Shown here piece after piece: positions 55,774-64,000 of a DNA stretch of 64,000 nt (position 1 is the first letter of the stretch; each line of letters begins with the position of its first letter). The DNA is from Capnocytophaga stomatis. Its GTDB lineage: Bacteria > Bacteroidota > Bacteroidia > Flavobacteriales > Flavobacteriaceae. Position numbers and translations under genes: made by a program. Below the pieces are notes generated by a model. It made no database searches. It was not told the origin of the DNA and was given only the letters and a program-made list of their open reading frames with translations. The DNA is taken from positions 2,666,001 to 2,730,000 of the forward strand of contig NZ_CP022387.1 in assembly GCF_002302635.1 (NCBI RefSeq), in the 5' to 3' direction.

Positions 55774-55803
55774 TTGTAAATTCAAATATTTTTCGTAAAA
55801 TTG
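55774..55803 (+). promoter_or_regulatory. Promoter of the acyl-CoA dehydrogenase gene
   Basis: TTG (55774-55776), 19 nt, TAAAATTG (55796-55803), one base off the -7 consensus. It predicts a start near 55808, past the open-frame TTG at 55801. Confidence 0.5.
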
Positions 55804-55848
55804 CACGTTTTTTTGCGTAGAGATTTTATAATTAAAGCAGGATTAGAA

Positions 55849-56991
55849 ATGAATTTTAGCTATTCTGAAACACAAAAGATGATAGCCGAATTGGCACGGG
55901 ATTTTTCTGAAAAATATATTCGTCCTAACGTTATGAAATGGGATGAAAGTCAGGAATTTCCATTGGAAATATTTAAAAAAGCAGGCGAAATGGGCTTTAT
56001 GGGCGTTTTGGTTCCTGAAATTTATGGAGGTTCGGGCTTGAATTATCACGATTATATCGCTATTATTGAGGAAATTTCAAAGGTTGATCCTTCTATCGGA
56101 TTATCTGTTGCAGCTCATAATTCTTTGTGTGTTAATCATATACTTGAATTTGGAGATGAAAATCAGAAAAATAAATGGTTGCCTAAACTGGCTTCCGGCG
56201 AGTGGATTGGTGCTTGGGGACTTACGGAACACAACACAGGTTCGGACGCAGGAGGAATGAGTACTACTGCCGTAAAAGATGGAGATTTTTGGGTTTTAAA
56301 TGGAGCTAAAAATTTTATAACTCACGGAAAATCAGGAGATGTTGCTGTGGTTATTACCAGAACAGGAAAAAAAGGTGACAAACACGGGATTTCGGCTTTT
56401 GTTGTGGAACGTGGTACGGAAGGATTCAGTAGCGGAAAAAAAGAAAATAAATTGGGTATGCGTGCCAGCGAAACGGCTGAAATGATTTTTCAAAATTGCC
56501 GTATCCCTGCGGAAAATTTGTTAGGTGAAGTAGGGGAAGGGTTCATTCAGGCGATGAAAGTATTGGACGGCGGACGCATTTCTATCGGGGCTTTATCGCT
56601 CGGAATTGCTAAGGGAGCTTACGAGGCTTCGGTTAAGTACGCGAAAGAACGTACACAATTTGAGAAAAGATTGGTTGATTTCCAAGCTATTGCATTTAAG
56701 CTCGCAGATATGGCAACCGAAATTGAAGCTTCGGAATTGTTGTTGCACAAAGCAGCTTATTTGAAAAATAATAAAGAAAAAGTAACACAAGCAGGAGCAA
56801 TGGCAAAAATGTACGCTTCGGAAGTTTGTGTGAAAGTAGCTACAGAAGCCGTTCAAATTCACGGAGGTTATGGCTATACAAAAGATTTTCCTGTTGAAAA
56901 ATTCTTCCGCGATTCAAAACTTTGCACCATTGGCGAAGGAACTACTGAAATCCAAAAATTGGTTATCAGTAGGCATATTGATAAAAAATAA
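55849..56991 (+). CDS. Acyl-CoA dehydrogenase
   Basis: 380-aa FAD enzyme of fatty or branched-chain acyl-CoA oxidation. The motifs [19 protein letters not shown] (FAD/substrate) and [19 protein letters not shown] are present; EGTTEIQ carries the region of the catalytic base. The chain-length preference cannot be read from sequence. The open frame extends to TTG 55801, but the family start [12 protein letters not shown] is ATG 55849. It converges with purE. Confidence 0.92.
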   Translation: MNFSYSETQKMIAELARDFSEKYIRPNVMKWDESQEFPLEIFKKAGEMGFMGVLVPEIYGGSGLNYHDYIAIIEEISKVDPSIGLSVAAHNSLCVNHILEFGDENQKNKWLPKLASGEWIGAWGLTEHNTGSDAGGMSTTAVKDGDFWVLNGAKNFITHGKSGDVAVVITRTGKKGDKHGISAFVVERGTEGFSSGKKENKLGMRASETAEMIFQNCRIPAENLLGEVGEGFIQAMKVLDGGRISIGALSLGIAKGAYEASVKYAKERTQFEKRLVDFQAIAFKLADMATEIEASELLLHKAAYLKNNKEKVTQAGAMAKMYASEVCVKVATEAVQIHGGYGYTKDFPVEKFFRDSKLCTIGEGTTEIQKLVISRHIDKK

Positions 56992-57011
56992 TTTTCAGTT
57001 TATAGAATCAA

Positions 57012-57056
57012 TAAAAAAAGGAAATTTTAAATCATTGACTTAAAATTTCCTTTTTT
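57012..57056. terminator. Two-way terminator between the acyl-CoA dehydrogenase gene and purE
   Basis: Stem AAAAAGGAAATTTTAA / TTAAAATTTCCTTTTT (16 bp) with a nine-base loop, with T runs on both strands. Confidence 0.9.
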
Positions 57057-57075
57057 AGTTTTCTTTTAAAAATAA

Positions 57076-57555
57076 TTACTTCAATTCCTCAGCCGATTTT
57101 AGCACGGCTTGTTTTAATTCTTCTTTGTAAGCAATGATTTTTTCTAAGACTTTAGGTTGCTGTGCTGCAATGATTTGTGCTGCAAGAATTCCTGCATTTT
57201 TTCCACCATTGAGGGCAACTGTCGCCACGGGAACTCCTCCAGGCATTTGTAAGATAGATAGTACCGAATCCCAACCGTCAATGGAATTACTGCTTTTCAC
57301 AGGAACGCCAATCACCGGCAGGGGCGACATTGAAGCCACCATTCCGGGCAGGTGAGCCGCTCCGCCCGCTCCGGCAATAATTACCGAAATTCCTCTTTTG
57401 TGTGCATTGGTGCTGAAATCCATCAGTTTTTCAGGGGTGCGATGTGCTGAAACAATATCTACAAATACTTCAATATCAAATGATTCTAAAATGGTAATGG
57501 CTTCTTGCATTACAGGCAGGTCGCTTTTGCTTCCCATAACAACAGCTACTTTCAT
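57076..57555 (-). CDS. purE: N5-carboxyaminoimidazole ribonucleotide mutase
   Basis: PurE class I moves the carboxyl group of N5-CAIR to make CAIR in purine synthesis. The 159-aa protein has VVMGSKSDLPVM, the active-site SAHRTPEKL, AGAGGAAHLPGM and PGGVPVATVALNGGKNAG. purK is not next to it. It lies 37 bp after the GH84 gene on the same strand and may be read from the same transcript. Confidence 0.96.
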   Translation of the reverse strand: MKVAVVMGSKSDLPVMQEAITILESFDIEVFVDIVSAHRTPEKLMDFSTNAHKRGISVIIAGAGGAAHLPGMVASMSPLPVIGVPVKSSNSIDGWDSVLSILQMPGGVPVATVALNGGKNAGILAAQIIAAQQPKVLEKIIAYKEELKQAVLKSAEELK

Positions 57556-57592
57556 AGGTCTTTTATGTTTTATTGTATTGATTCTTAAATTA

Positions 57593-59776
57593 TTACTCTT
57601 GTGTTACTTCAAATTGTTTCAATTGAATATCATAGGTTTGCTTTGAATGATTTATGAAACGTACGAACTTGGCATTTCCTAAATTTTCCGAATTTTGCCA
57701 ACGTGTCTTTTTGAAGATTCCATTTATGGATTTCCAACGATTTCCGTCTGTTGAAATTTGAATTTTCCCTTTGGCTATGCGTGCTTCTCCACCAAAATCA
57801 ACTACAATTGACTTTAAGCTAACCACTTTCTCAAACTCAATTCCCAAAAAATTATTGTTTTTCAGTGAAATATATTCCAAGGCAGGAGATATTCGTAAGG
57901 TTTTTCCTTTTTGCCAAAGTGGTTGGCTTTCCAATTGTTTGATGTTGGTAATCAGTGTATTGGGGTTGAAATTAAGTGAAAGTTTTAAATTTTCACTGGT
58001 TTCAGCATTGAATTTTGAAATCGTGTGTGTAAGCAATTGATTTAAAAGAGGTTCAACTACCAAAGTTGCCGTTTTTACCCCAGGTTGATACGGATTTTGA
58101 TTGTAATTTTGGTCGGTTTCAAACATCTGTTTTTGTAAATCTTGAACCTTTACGTAAGCCGACTTAAATTGCTGATAATCCTTGTTATTCAGGGAATTAT
58201 ACATTTCCATTACAGAAACGCCCGTTTTTCCTACCAACTGAAATTGCAACAGCCAAGGATGTAATTCTTCTGTAAGATATTTATTTTCAGAAGTTTTCAA
58301 AAGCTGTTCGGAAGCCCAAACCATTTTTTCGAATTCTTGTGTAACAGCCTTAGTTTCAGGATTATTCAACGTTTCCAAATTCTTCAAGAAACTTGCTGCA
58401 ATAGGCTTAAATTCAACCGATTCATCTCTTCGGTAGCGGTGACCATTAGCTCCTAAATCCGAGTTGTGTTTGGCAAAAGTGAGCAATGCTTCTTGGTTTT
58501 GTGGCATCATTTCGGCAATGGCATTTTTCCAAGCGGTATTTGAATTGTATTTTTCTAAATTCCAAGTATAATCGGCTACTCCGTAAATGGCTATTTTTGA
58601 GGCTTCTGGGTGTTCCATAGGATTGGAAACAAAGCCGGACATATCGTCTTTAATATTGGTAGTGTTTCCGTAGGCAGGACCTAAAAGCATATGATTTCGC
58701 ACATAATCCGAAACGGGGAAATTCCACCAAATGTAGGCTTTTCGCTTGATTTTGGCGTTAATCCATTCCATTGTAGGTCTGTCAATATCTGCAACCACAG
58801 TGTTTCCCGTCCACATAATTTCGATGGAAGGATGCAAGGTTTCGCCCAATGTTTCCAAATAGCGTTTTTCAGGATTTGACCAAGCTTTGTTGTACTCTGT
58901 TGGACACATAATCAGCGGATTAACATCTTTTTTGCGAGCTACGAATTCATTGTGAAGAAAATTAAGCAGTTCGGCTTGTTTTTGCGGGTTGGTACCTTCG
59001 CCCGAAATATCGTCGAAGAAAACGGCAAACGCCCGAACGCCCAAAGCGTACATTTTTTCGAATTTTTTTAACAGATTTTGCCGGTCTTCGTCATTCCAAC
59101 GGATATCCTTTCCGGGGTGAATTGCCCAAACGAAATCCACATAATTTTCTTTGGATTTTTGCACCAATGCTTTGAGTTGCTCGGCTTCCTTTTCAGGATA
59201 TGGAAGTCGCCAATTTGGTGAACTGTGGTAAGGGTCGTCCTTTGGTCCGTAAATATAGGTGTTGAGTTTGTGTTTTCCGTAGAATTCGATTTGTCGCAAA
59301 CGTTTTTCGTGGCTCCAAGGCGTTCCGTAAAAACCTTCCACTACGCCGCGGCTGGGCAAATCTGGGTAGTCAATAATCTCTCCCAGAGGAAGTTCTGTTT
59401 TTGAAAGTAATTGTTCCAAAGTTCGAAGTCCGTAATATGTACCTCGTTGGTCGTTACCCATTACGTAAATGTTGTTTTTCTCAATTCGCAAGTAGTAACC
59501 TTCTTTTCGGTTAGGAATTTTTGAGGCGAATTTTTTTACCGACCGTGAATTTTTGTCCGCAATGTAGATGTTCATCACGTGTTTTTTGCCTTTTCGCTGT
59601 GAAAGAATTTCTTTCAAAATGGGAGATTCTGAAAAAACAGTCTTCGTTTTTAACAGAAAATGAGTGGGTTTGACAAAGTCACCTTCAAAGGTAAAATACT
59701 GAGGATTAGGACTAATAGTCTGTCCCCAAGCAATGATAGAAATAAACATTAATAAGGTAAAAAATAAATTTTTCAT
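57593..59776 (-). CDS. Secreted GH84 beta-N-acetylglucosaminidase
   Basis: 727-aa glycosidase exported by a signal peptide (MKNLFFTLLMFISIIAWGQ). An N-terminal GH20b-like domain (about 25-135) is followed by the GH84 barrel starting at RGVVEGFYGTPWSHEKR. The catalytic Asp pair is D255-D256 (VFFDDISGEG), the substrate-assisted arrangement of O-GlcNAcase-type enzymes. Helical and beta-sandwich C-terminal domains complete it. It would remove terminal GlcNAc from host or microbial glycans in the periplasm or at the surface. Confidence 0.92.
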   Translation of the reverse strand: MKNLFFTLLMFISIIAWGQTISPNPQYFTFEGDFVKPTHFLLKTKTVFSESPILKEILSQRKGKKHVMNIYIADKNSRSVKKFASKIPNRKEGYYLRIEKNNIYVMGNDQRGTYYGLRTLEQLLSKTELPLGEIIDYPDLPSRGVVEGFYGTPWSHEKRLRQIEFYGKHKLNTYIYGPKDDPYHSSPNWRLPYPEKEAEQLKALVQKSKENYVDFVWAIHPGKDIRWNDEDRQNLLKKFEKMYALGVRAFAVFFDDISGEGTNPQKQAELLNFLHNEFVARKKDVNPLIMCPTEYNKAWSNPEKRYLETLGETLHPSIEIMWTGNTVVADIDRPTMEWINAKIKRKAYIWWNFPVSDYVRNHMLLGPAYGNTTNIKDDMSGFVSNPMEHPEASKIAIYGVADYTWNLEKYNSNTAWKNAIAEMMPQNQEALLTFAKHNSDLGANGHRYRRDESVEFKPIAASFLKNLETLNNPETKAVTQEFEKMVWASEQLLKTSENKYLTEELHPWLLQFQLVGKTGVSVMEMYNSLNNKDYQQFKSAYVKVQDLQKQMFETDQNYNQNPYQPGVKTATLVVEPLLNQLLTHTISKFNAETSENLKLSLNFNPNTLITNIKQLESQPLWQKGKTLRISPALEYISLKNNNFLGIEFEKVVSLKSIVVDFGGEARIAKGKIQISTDGNRWKSINGIFKKTRWQNSENLGNAKFVRFINHSKQTYDIQLKQFEVTQE

Positions 59777-60087
59777 TGGAAAATGGATTAAAGTTCAGCC
59801 TGCAAAAGTATGATTTTTAGTGCGGATTTCAAAGAATAAAATTTTTCAATTGATGATGGAGTTTTTTTTACTTTAAGAGTATTTTCCGTAAAAATAATTC
59901 TTTTTTTAAAAAGTTAACTTTTAAGTTAAGTATTTGTCAATCAAAAAATTGTGATTATATACTTAAAAAAATATTAAAAAAGTTAAATAAATAAATAAAA
60001 AAAATTAGGAGATTAAATATTTTGTTGTACCTTTAGGTCGTGTTTTACTTAAAGTTAAGGACAAAATAACTATAAATCATTAAACTT
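59777..60087. other. 311-bp gap between the divergent GH84 and DUF349 genes
   Basis: Very AT-rich. It holds the GH84 promoter (minus strand), the palindrome-like AAGTTAACTTTTAAGTTAAG (59911-59930) and a related CTTAAAGTTAAGG (60049-60061). A near -7 box TACCTTTA at 60028-60035 may serve the DUF349 gene. No ORF or RNA gene is visible. Confidence 0.6.
59803..59833 (-). promoter_or_regulatory. Promoter of the GH84 gene
   Basis: On the minus strand TTTG (59833-59830), 19 nt, TACTTTTG (59810-59803): a perfect match, with a predicted leader of about 22 nt. Confidence 0.8.
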
Positions 60088-62037
60088 ATGTCAGAACTAA
60101 AGAAGGATAATCTGCAACCAACAGAAGAAGGAGGGAATTTTCATAAGAAAGAAAATCTTGGAGGAAATGTTAATTTAACTGCAGAAGGCGGTAACACTAC
60201 TGAGTATTTGGATGAAATTCATCAAGAAAATGCTGAAGATGCCGAAGATTTTGAGAATTCAAAACGGCACGAGATTCCTATGCTGAATTATGAAGCAATG
60301 CCGTTGGAGGCTCTTTCAAAGGAATTTAAGAGACTGCTTCATACCGAAAAAGTACAGGCAATCAAAAAACACGCTGAGGCAATTCGGCAAGAATTTGACA
60401 AAAAATACGAAGAACTTCTTGAGGAGAAAAAGGAAGAATACATTGCCGATGGAGGAGAAGAGTATGATTTTAAGTACGAAAGCCCTATCCACAGAACTTT
60501 TTATGGCTTGTTTAATGAATATCGTGAAAAACGAAATAATTATCACAAAGAATTAGAAAAAATTCATAAAGAAAACCTGAAAGAACGTCAGGAAATTATT
60601 GAGGAAATCAAAAAATTGATAAATGTAGAGGAAGATATTAACACCACGTTCAAGACTTTCCAGCAATTGCAGGAGCGTTGGCGTAAGGCGGGACCTGTTT
60701 CGCGTAAAGATTACGATGTTTTATGGGGAAATTATCATCATCACGTTGAAAATTTTTATGATTTCATTGATTTGAGTCGTGACCTGCGAGATATCGATTT
60801 CAAAAGAAATTTAGAAGAAAAATTAAAAATAATTGAAAAAGCCGAAGCTCTTTGCAAAGAAGACGTAGATGCTTTGAAGGCTTTCCGAGAGTTGCAGATT
60901 TTGCACAAAGTTTGGAAAGAAGAAATTGGTCCTGTGGCTCGTGAATATCGTGAAGAAGTTTGGCAAAGATTCAGCGAAGCTACAAAAAATATTCACAAGA
61001 AAAGACAATATTATTTTGATAATTTAGACAAAGTTTACGAGCAAAATGCAGTAAAAAGAGCCGAAATTATTGCAAAAATTAAAGAAATTGCAGATAAAGA
61101 AATTACCTCTCATAATGGTTGGCAAAAAGGAATCAAGGAAGTAGATGCTTTGCGTGAAGCGTTTTTAAACATAGGAAAAGTTCCGGCTCGCCTTACCGAT
61201 GAAATTTGGGATAAATTCAAGGAATCGGTGCGTTCTTTCAATCGTAAGAAGAATAATTATTACAAAAATCTGAAAAAGGAACAGCAAGAAAATCTTGAAA
61301 AAAAATTAGCATTATTAGAAATAGCTAAGGCTAATAAAAATAGTAGAGATTGGGACGCTGTGACTCCTGTGATGAAAAAAATTCAGGAAGATTGGAAGGA
61401 AATAGGAAATGTTCCGAAGAAAAACGCTGATAAAATTTGGAAAGAATTCCGAAAAGCTTGTAACGAATATTTTGACGAGTTACACAAAGCCATAAAAAGT
61501 AGTCAAAATGAGGAATATGCAGCTCTTGACAAGAAAAAAGAATTTCTTGATAAGATAAAAGAACACAAGCTTACGCAAGATAAAGAAAAGGAAATTGAAA
61601 TTTTGCAAGGATTTGTAAGCCAGTGGAATGACTTAGGAAAAGTACCTCACGCAAAAAGAGGAATTGATACGAAATTCTACAAAGTTATTGATGCTTTCTA
61701 TAAAAAATTGGATTTTGATAAACAAGAAATTGAACTTATAAAATACAATAATAAGTTAGAAAAATTAGCCAGTGAAGATGATGAAAATTCATTGAATCAG
61801 GAGATGTTCTTTGTTCGTCGCCGAATTGATGAACTTAAGTTGGAAATCTTGCAATTGGAGAATAACTTACAGTTTTTCAATAATGTAGATGAAAGCAATC
61901 CGTTGTTCCGTGAGGTTATCAAGAATCTGAATAATCAAAAGGAAAATCTTGAAACTTGGACTGCAAAATTGCGTGAATTGAAAAATTTGCAGCATACGCA
62001 AACGGGAGAAGTGGAAGAAGAGAGTAAGGAAGGATAA
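60088..62037 (+). CDS. DUF349 repeat protein
   Basis: 649-aa, very charged, helical protein. At least four DUF349 units are visible, each with a pattern like LQERWRKAGPVSRKDYDVLWGNY or KIQEDWKEIGNVPKKNADKIW, roughly at 195, 270, 350 and 425, then a coiled-coil end (LKLEILQLENNLQFF). The N-terminal 60 residues are acidic and low-complexity. The molecular role of DUF349 is not established. The terminator after it separates it from rdgB. Confidence 0.88.
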   Translation: MSELKKDNLQPTEEGGNFHKKENLGGNVNLTAEGGNTTEYLDEIHQENAEDAEDFENSKRHEIPMLNYEAMPLEALSKEFKRLLHTEKVQAIKKHAEAIRQEFDKKYEELLEEKKEEYIADGGEEYDFKYESPIHRTFYGLFNEYREKRNNYHKELEKIHKENLKERQEIIEEIKKLINVEEDINTTFKTFQQLQERWRKAGPVSRKDYDVLWGNYHHHVENFYDFIDLSRDLRDIDFKRNLEEKLKIIEKAEALCKEDVDALKAFRELQILHKVWKEEIGPVAREYREEVWQRFSEATKNIHKKRQYYFDNLDKVYEQNAVKRAEIIAKIKEIADKEITSHNGWQKGIKEVDALREAFLNIGKVPARLTDEIWDKFKESVRSFNRKKNNYYKNLKKEQQENLEKKLALLEIAKANKNSRDWDAVTPVMKKIQEDWKEIGNVPKKNADKIWKEFRKACNEYFDELHKAIKSSQNEEYAALDKKKEFLDKIKEHKLTQDKEKEIEILQGFVSQWNDLGKVPHAKRGIDTKFYKVIDAFYKKLDFDKQEIELIKYNNKLEKLASEDDENSLNQEMFFVRRRIDELKLEILQLENNLQFFNNVDESNPLFREVIKNLNNQKENLETWTAKLRELKNLQHTQTGEVEEESKEG

Positions 62038-62063
62038 TTTATTTTTCATAATTTTGTTGAACG

Positions 62064-62101
62064 AAGAGGTATATGTGCTCAAACCAATATACCTCTTTTT
62101 C
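62064..62101 (+). terminator. Terminator after the DUF349 gene
   Basis: Stem GAGGTATAT / ATATACCTC (9 bp, extended by A/T pairs) with a 12-base loop, followed by TTTTTC. Confidence 0.85.
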
Positions 62102-62127
62102 TTGTCTAAATAATAAAAATAACGGAA

Positions 62128-62706
62128 ATGCGTAAACTTGTTTTTGCTACACATAATCATAACAAAATGAAAGAGATACAATCTCTTATGCCTGATGATA
62201 TTCAGCTTTTGAGCTTGGACGACATTGATTGCTTTGAAGATATTGAGGAAACGGAATCAACCATTGAAGGGAATGCGATTTTGAAGGCAAAATATATCAA
62301 AAAGAAATATGGTTATGATGTTTTTGCTGATGATACTGGTCTGGAAGTGAAAGTATTAGCTGGTCAGCCTGGGGTTTATTCGGCAAGGTATGCAGGAAAT
62401 CACAAAAGTGATGCCAACAATATGCGATTACTTCTTCAAAATATGGAAGGAAAAACAGACAGGGAAGCCCAATTTAAAACGGTGATTGCCTTATGTTTAG
62501 GAGATGATACACACGTATTTGAGGGAATCGTAAAAGGAACGATTACTAACGCTCCAATAGGAACAAATGGCTTTGGTTATGACCCTGTTTTTCAGCCAAT
62601 TGGTTTTTCGGAAACTTTTGCTCAACTTCCGCTTACTACTAAAAATGAAATAGGTCATCGGGGAAAAGCATTCAAGGAATTGCTCGATTTTTTGAGAAAA
62701 ATATAA
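62128..62706 (+). CDS. rdgB: Non-canonical purine NTP pyrophosphatase (RdgB/HAM1)
   Basis: Removes ITP, dITP and XTP from the nucleotide pool to prevent mutagenic incorporation; 192 aa. Motifs: FATHNHNKMKEIQ (nucleotide binding), FADDTGLEV (catalytic Asp), PGVYSARYAG and NGFGYDPVF. The next gene starts 6 bp after its stop. Confidence 0.96.
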   Translation: MRKLVFATHNHNKMKEIQSLMPDDIQLLSLDDIDCFEDIEETESTIEGNAILKAKYIKKKYGYDVFADDTGLEVKVLAGQPGVYSARYAGNHKSDANNMRLLLQNMEGKTDREAQFKTVIALCLGDDTHVFEGIVKGTITNAPIGTNGFGYDPVFQPIGFSETFAQLPLTTKNEIGHRGKAFKELLDFLRKI

Positions 62707-62712
62707 AATTTT

Positions 62713-63327
62713 ATGTCTATATTTAAAATATTTCAAAATAAATCAAAAAGAAATGAAATTCCTTTGGAGGAAGTTCGGTTTGTGGTTTTTGATACGGAAA
62801 CCACAGGATTTAAATTTTCTACCGACAGAATATTATCCATAGGAGCTGTCACTGTTTTAAATGGTCGTATTGATTTGAAAAACAGCATTGAATTCTTTTT
62901 GGAGCAAGAAAAATCAAATCCGGAAAGCATTCCTATTCACGGCATTATAAAAAATCATAAATATTCAAAACTATCTGAAAAAGAGGCTCTTATTAAATTT
63001 TTAGAATATACAGAAAATGCCGTTTTGGTGGGGCATCACGTAGGATACGACATAAAAATGATAAATGCCGCATTACAGCGAAACGAATTATCTCCTCTGA
63101 AAAACAAACATTTAGATACTAATTATTTGTTTAAAAAAACGAAAGTAATCAATTATCTTTTGAAAAATGATAAAAATTATAGCTTGGATGAAATTTGCCA
63201 AGAATTGAACATAACAACCCACGACCGACATAATGCGGCAGGGGATGCTTTTTTAACGGCAATTGCTTTTTTGAAAATTGTAAATAAGCTGAAAATAAAC
63301 ACTTTAGGTGCTTTACTGAAATTATAG
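62713..63327 (+). CDS. DEDDh 3'-5' exonuclease, DnaQ-like
   Basis: 204-aa exonuclease. Exo I is FDTETTGF, Exo II VGHHVGYDIKM and Exo III DRHNAAGDA, giving the full D-E-D-D-H set. It resembles the proofreading epsilon subunit but also stand-alone relatives such as RNase T, so the substrate (DNA proofreading or RNA trimming) is open. It lies 6 bp after rdgB, forming a small nucleic-acid hygiene operon, and converges with the helicase gene. Confidence 0.88.
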   Translation: MSIFKIFQNKSKRNEIPLEEVRFVVFDTETTGFKFSTDRILSIGAVTVLNGRIDLKNSIEFFLEQEKSNPESIPIHGIIKNHKYSKLSEKEALIKFLEYTENAVLVGHHVGYDIKMINAALQRNELSPLKNKHLDTNYLFKKTKVINYLLKNDKNYSLDEICQELNITTHDRHNAAGDAFLTAIAFLKIVNKLKINTLGALLKL

Positions 63328-63336
63328 ATGAAAAGT

Positions 63337-63999
63337 TTAAATTACGGTAAGTTTGGCAAACTTCAATAAAATCTTTTTGATTCCGCCTACTTCAAAATTG
63401 ATTTCGGCTTTTTTGTCATTTCCAGCCCCTTCCAAAGATAATATTTTTCCGCGTCCAAAACGCTCGTGCTGCACTAACATTCCTACTTCTAATTGCGAAT
63501 CAGAGCTTGAACCCACCGCTGATGAAGTTCCATTAATTGGTTTTAATTTTCGCAATCGTTGTAAAGCCTCTCCTGTTGGGGCATTGGCTGTTGGAGGCGT
63601 TGAACTTATTGGCTTTTGTAAACGTAATTTGCTTTTATCTACTTCTCCAAAAATATCTCTGTTAATCAATGGTTTATATCGATAATTTGGGTTGCTAATA
63701 GGAGGAGTTAAATATTGCACATATTTTGAATCAATTTCATCAATGAAGCGACTTGGCTCACTATCAACTATTTTGCCCCATCGGTAACGGCTTTCGGCAT
63801 AAGTCAGATATGCTTGTTTTTCGGCTCTTGTTAAGGCAACGTAAAAAAGTCGGCGTTCTTCCTCTAGTTCCGAACGAGAATGCACGCTCATCCCAGACGG
63901 AAACAAATCTTCTTCCATCCCAACGATGTACACATAAGGGAATTCCAGTCCTTTTGCAAGGTGAATCGTCATTAGAGCTACACGGTCATCGTCTTCAAT
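63337..63999 (-). CDS. UvrD/PcrA-type DNA helicase, C-terminal part only
   Basis: The frame runs off the right window edge; 220 residues are visible. The start of the visible part (IEDDDRVALMTIHLAKGLEF) holds helicase motif V, and RRLFYVALTRAEKQAYLTYA holds motif VI, as in PcrA/UvrD. After a Ser/Pro linker the protein ends in the PcrA-type C-terminal domain (LEVGMLVQHERFGRGKILSLEG). This tail favours PcrA/UvrD over Rep. Confidence 0.92.
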   Translation of the reverse strand: MEDDDRVALMTIHLAKGLEFPYVYIVGMEEDLFPSGMSVHSRSELEEERRLFYVALTRAEKQAYLTYAESRYRWGKIVDSEPSRFIDEIDSKYVQYLTPPISNPNYRYKPLINRDIFGEVDKSKLRLQKPISSTPPTANAPTGEALQRLRKLKPINGTSSAVGSSSDSQLEVGMLVQHERFGRGKILSLEGAGNDKKAEINFEVGGIKKILLKFAKLTVI

Positions 64000-64000
64000 T

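Noticed and set aside
59911-59930. AAGTTAACTTTTAAGTTAAG as an operator or terminator
   Set aside because: Noted in the gap, but such A/T-only symmetry is expected by chance in this sequence.

Overview
The window is a 64 kb stretch of an AT-rich bacterial chromosome from the Bacteroidetes, almost certainly a member of the Flavobacteriaceae; the gene set fits Capnocytophaga well, but the genus cannot be proved from sequence alone. The arguments are the many promoters with the Bacteroidetes signature (TTTG or TTG, 19-21 nt, then TAnnTTTG), the absence of Shine-Dalgarno sequences, the Na+-NQR, the lineage-type long NusB, LepB and DnaX proteins, and a type II-C Cas9 with long (47 bp) repeats. There are no tRNA or rRNA genes.

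Layout. 1-1230: end of nqrF and its terminator. 1347-11801: a complete type II-C CRISPR-Cas locus, made of a divergent tracrRNA gene, cas9-cas1-cas2, a two-way terminator and an array of 60 repeats and 59 spacers (49 distinct). 11909-19167: recO, a dihydroorotase-like protein without metal ligands, an esterase, a K+ channel, miaA, mscL, a cbpA/cbpM chaperone pair and a thioredoxin-like protein. 19182-26611 (minus strand): lpxB, an LptF/G permease, lolA and ftsK, i.e. envelope lipid, LPS and lipoprotein traffic plus chromosome segregation, then tpx and a YitT-type membrane protein. 26806-38798: nusB, yajC, yraN, an ACT-like protein, gltX, lgt, a DUF192 protein, idi, dnaX (in two frames), lepB, wbqC, an lpxD-like gene and an ftsE-like gene. 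39024-40290: an odd island where an unrecognised gene lies between two different 21-bp tandem-repeat blocks. 40404-45785: an M23 protein, ridA, hemW-ruvC-lipoprotein (minus strand) and an IS5-type insertion sequence. 45942-48823: pyrH, frr, nhaA. 48963-54743: a porin and the nrfHA-ccsB-ccsA nitrite-ammonification cluster. 54899-64000: a helix-hairpin-helix protein, an acyl-CoA dehydrogenase, purE, a secreted GH84 glycosidase, a DUF349 protein, rdgB, an exonuclease and the end of a pcrA/uvrD-type helicase.

The most interesting signal is in the CRISPR locus. Read on the minus strand, every repeat holds a full Bacteroidetes promoter (TTG-N21-TAACTTTG). The tracrRNA gene has a nearly identical -7 box (TACCTTTGTG against TAACTTTGTG) and is also read on the minus strand. 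The array therefore seems to be transcribed from each repeat, towards the cas genes, with a shared two-way terminator between array and cas2. The degenerate terminal repeat and all duplicated spacers lie in the cas-distal part, suggesting that the young end is next to cas2. Other points worth a second look are a probable -1 frameshift in dnaX with a predicted leaderless mRNA, the two 21-bp heptad-coding repeat blocks around 39-40 kb, a dihydroorotase homologue that lost its metal ligands, and an IS copy that has replaced the -33 region of the pyrH promoter.
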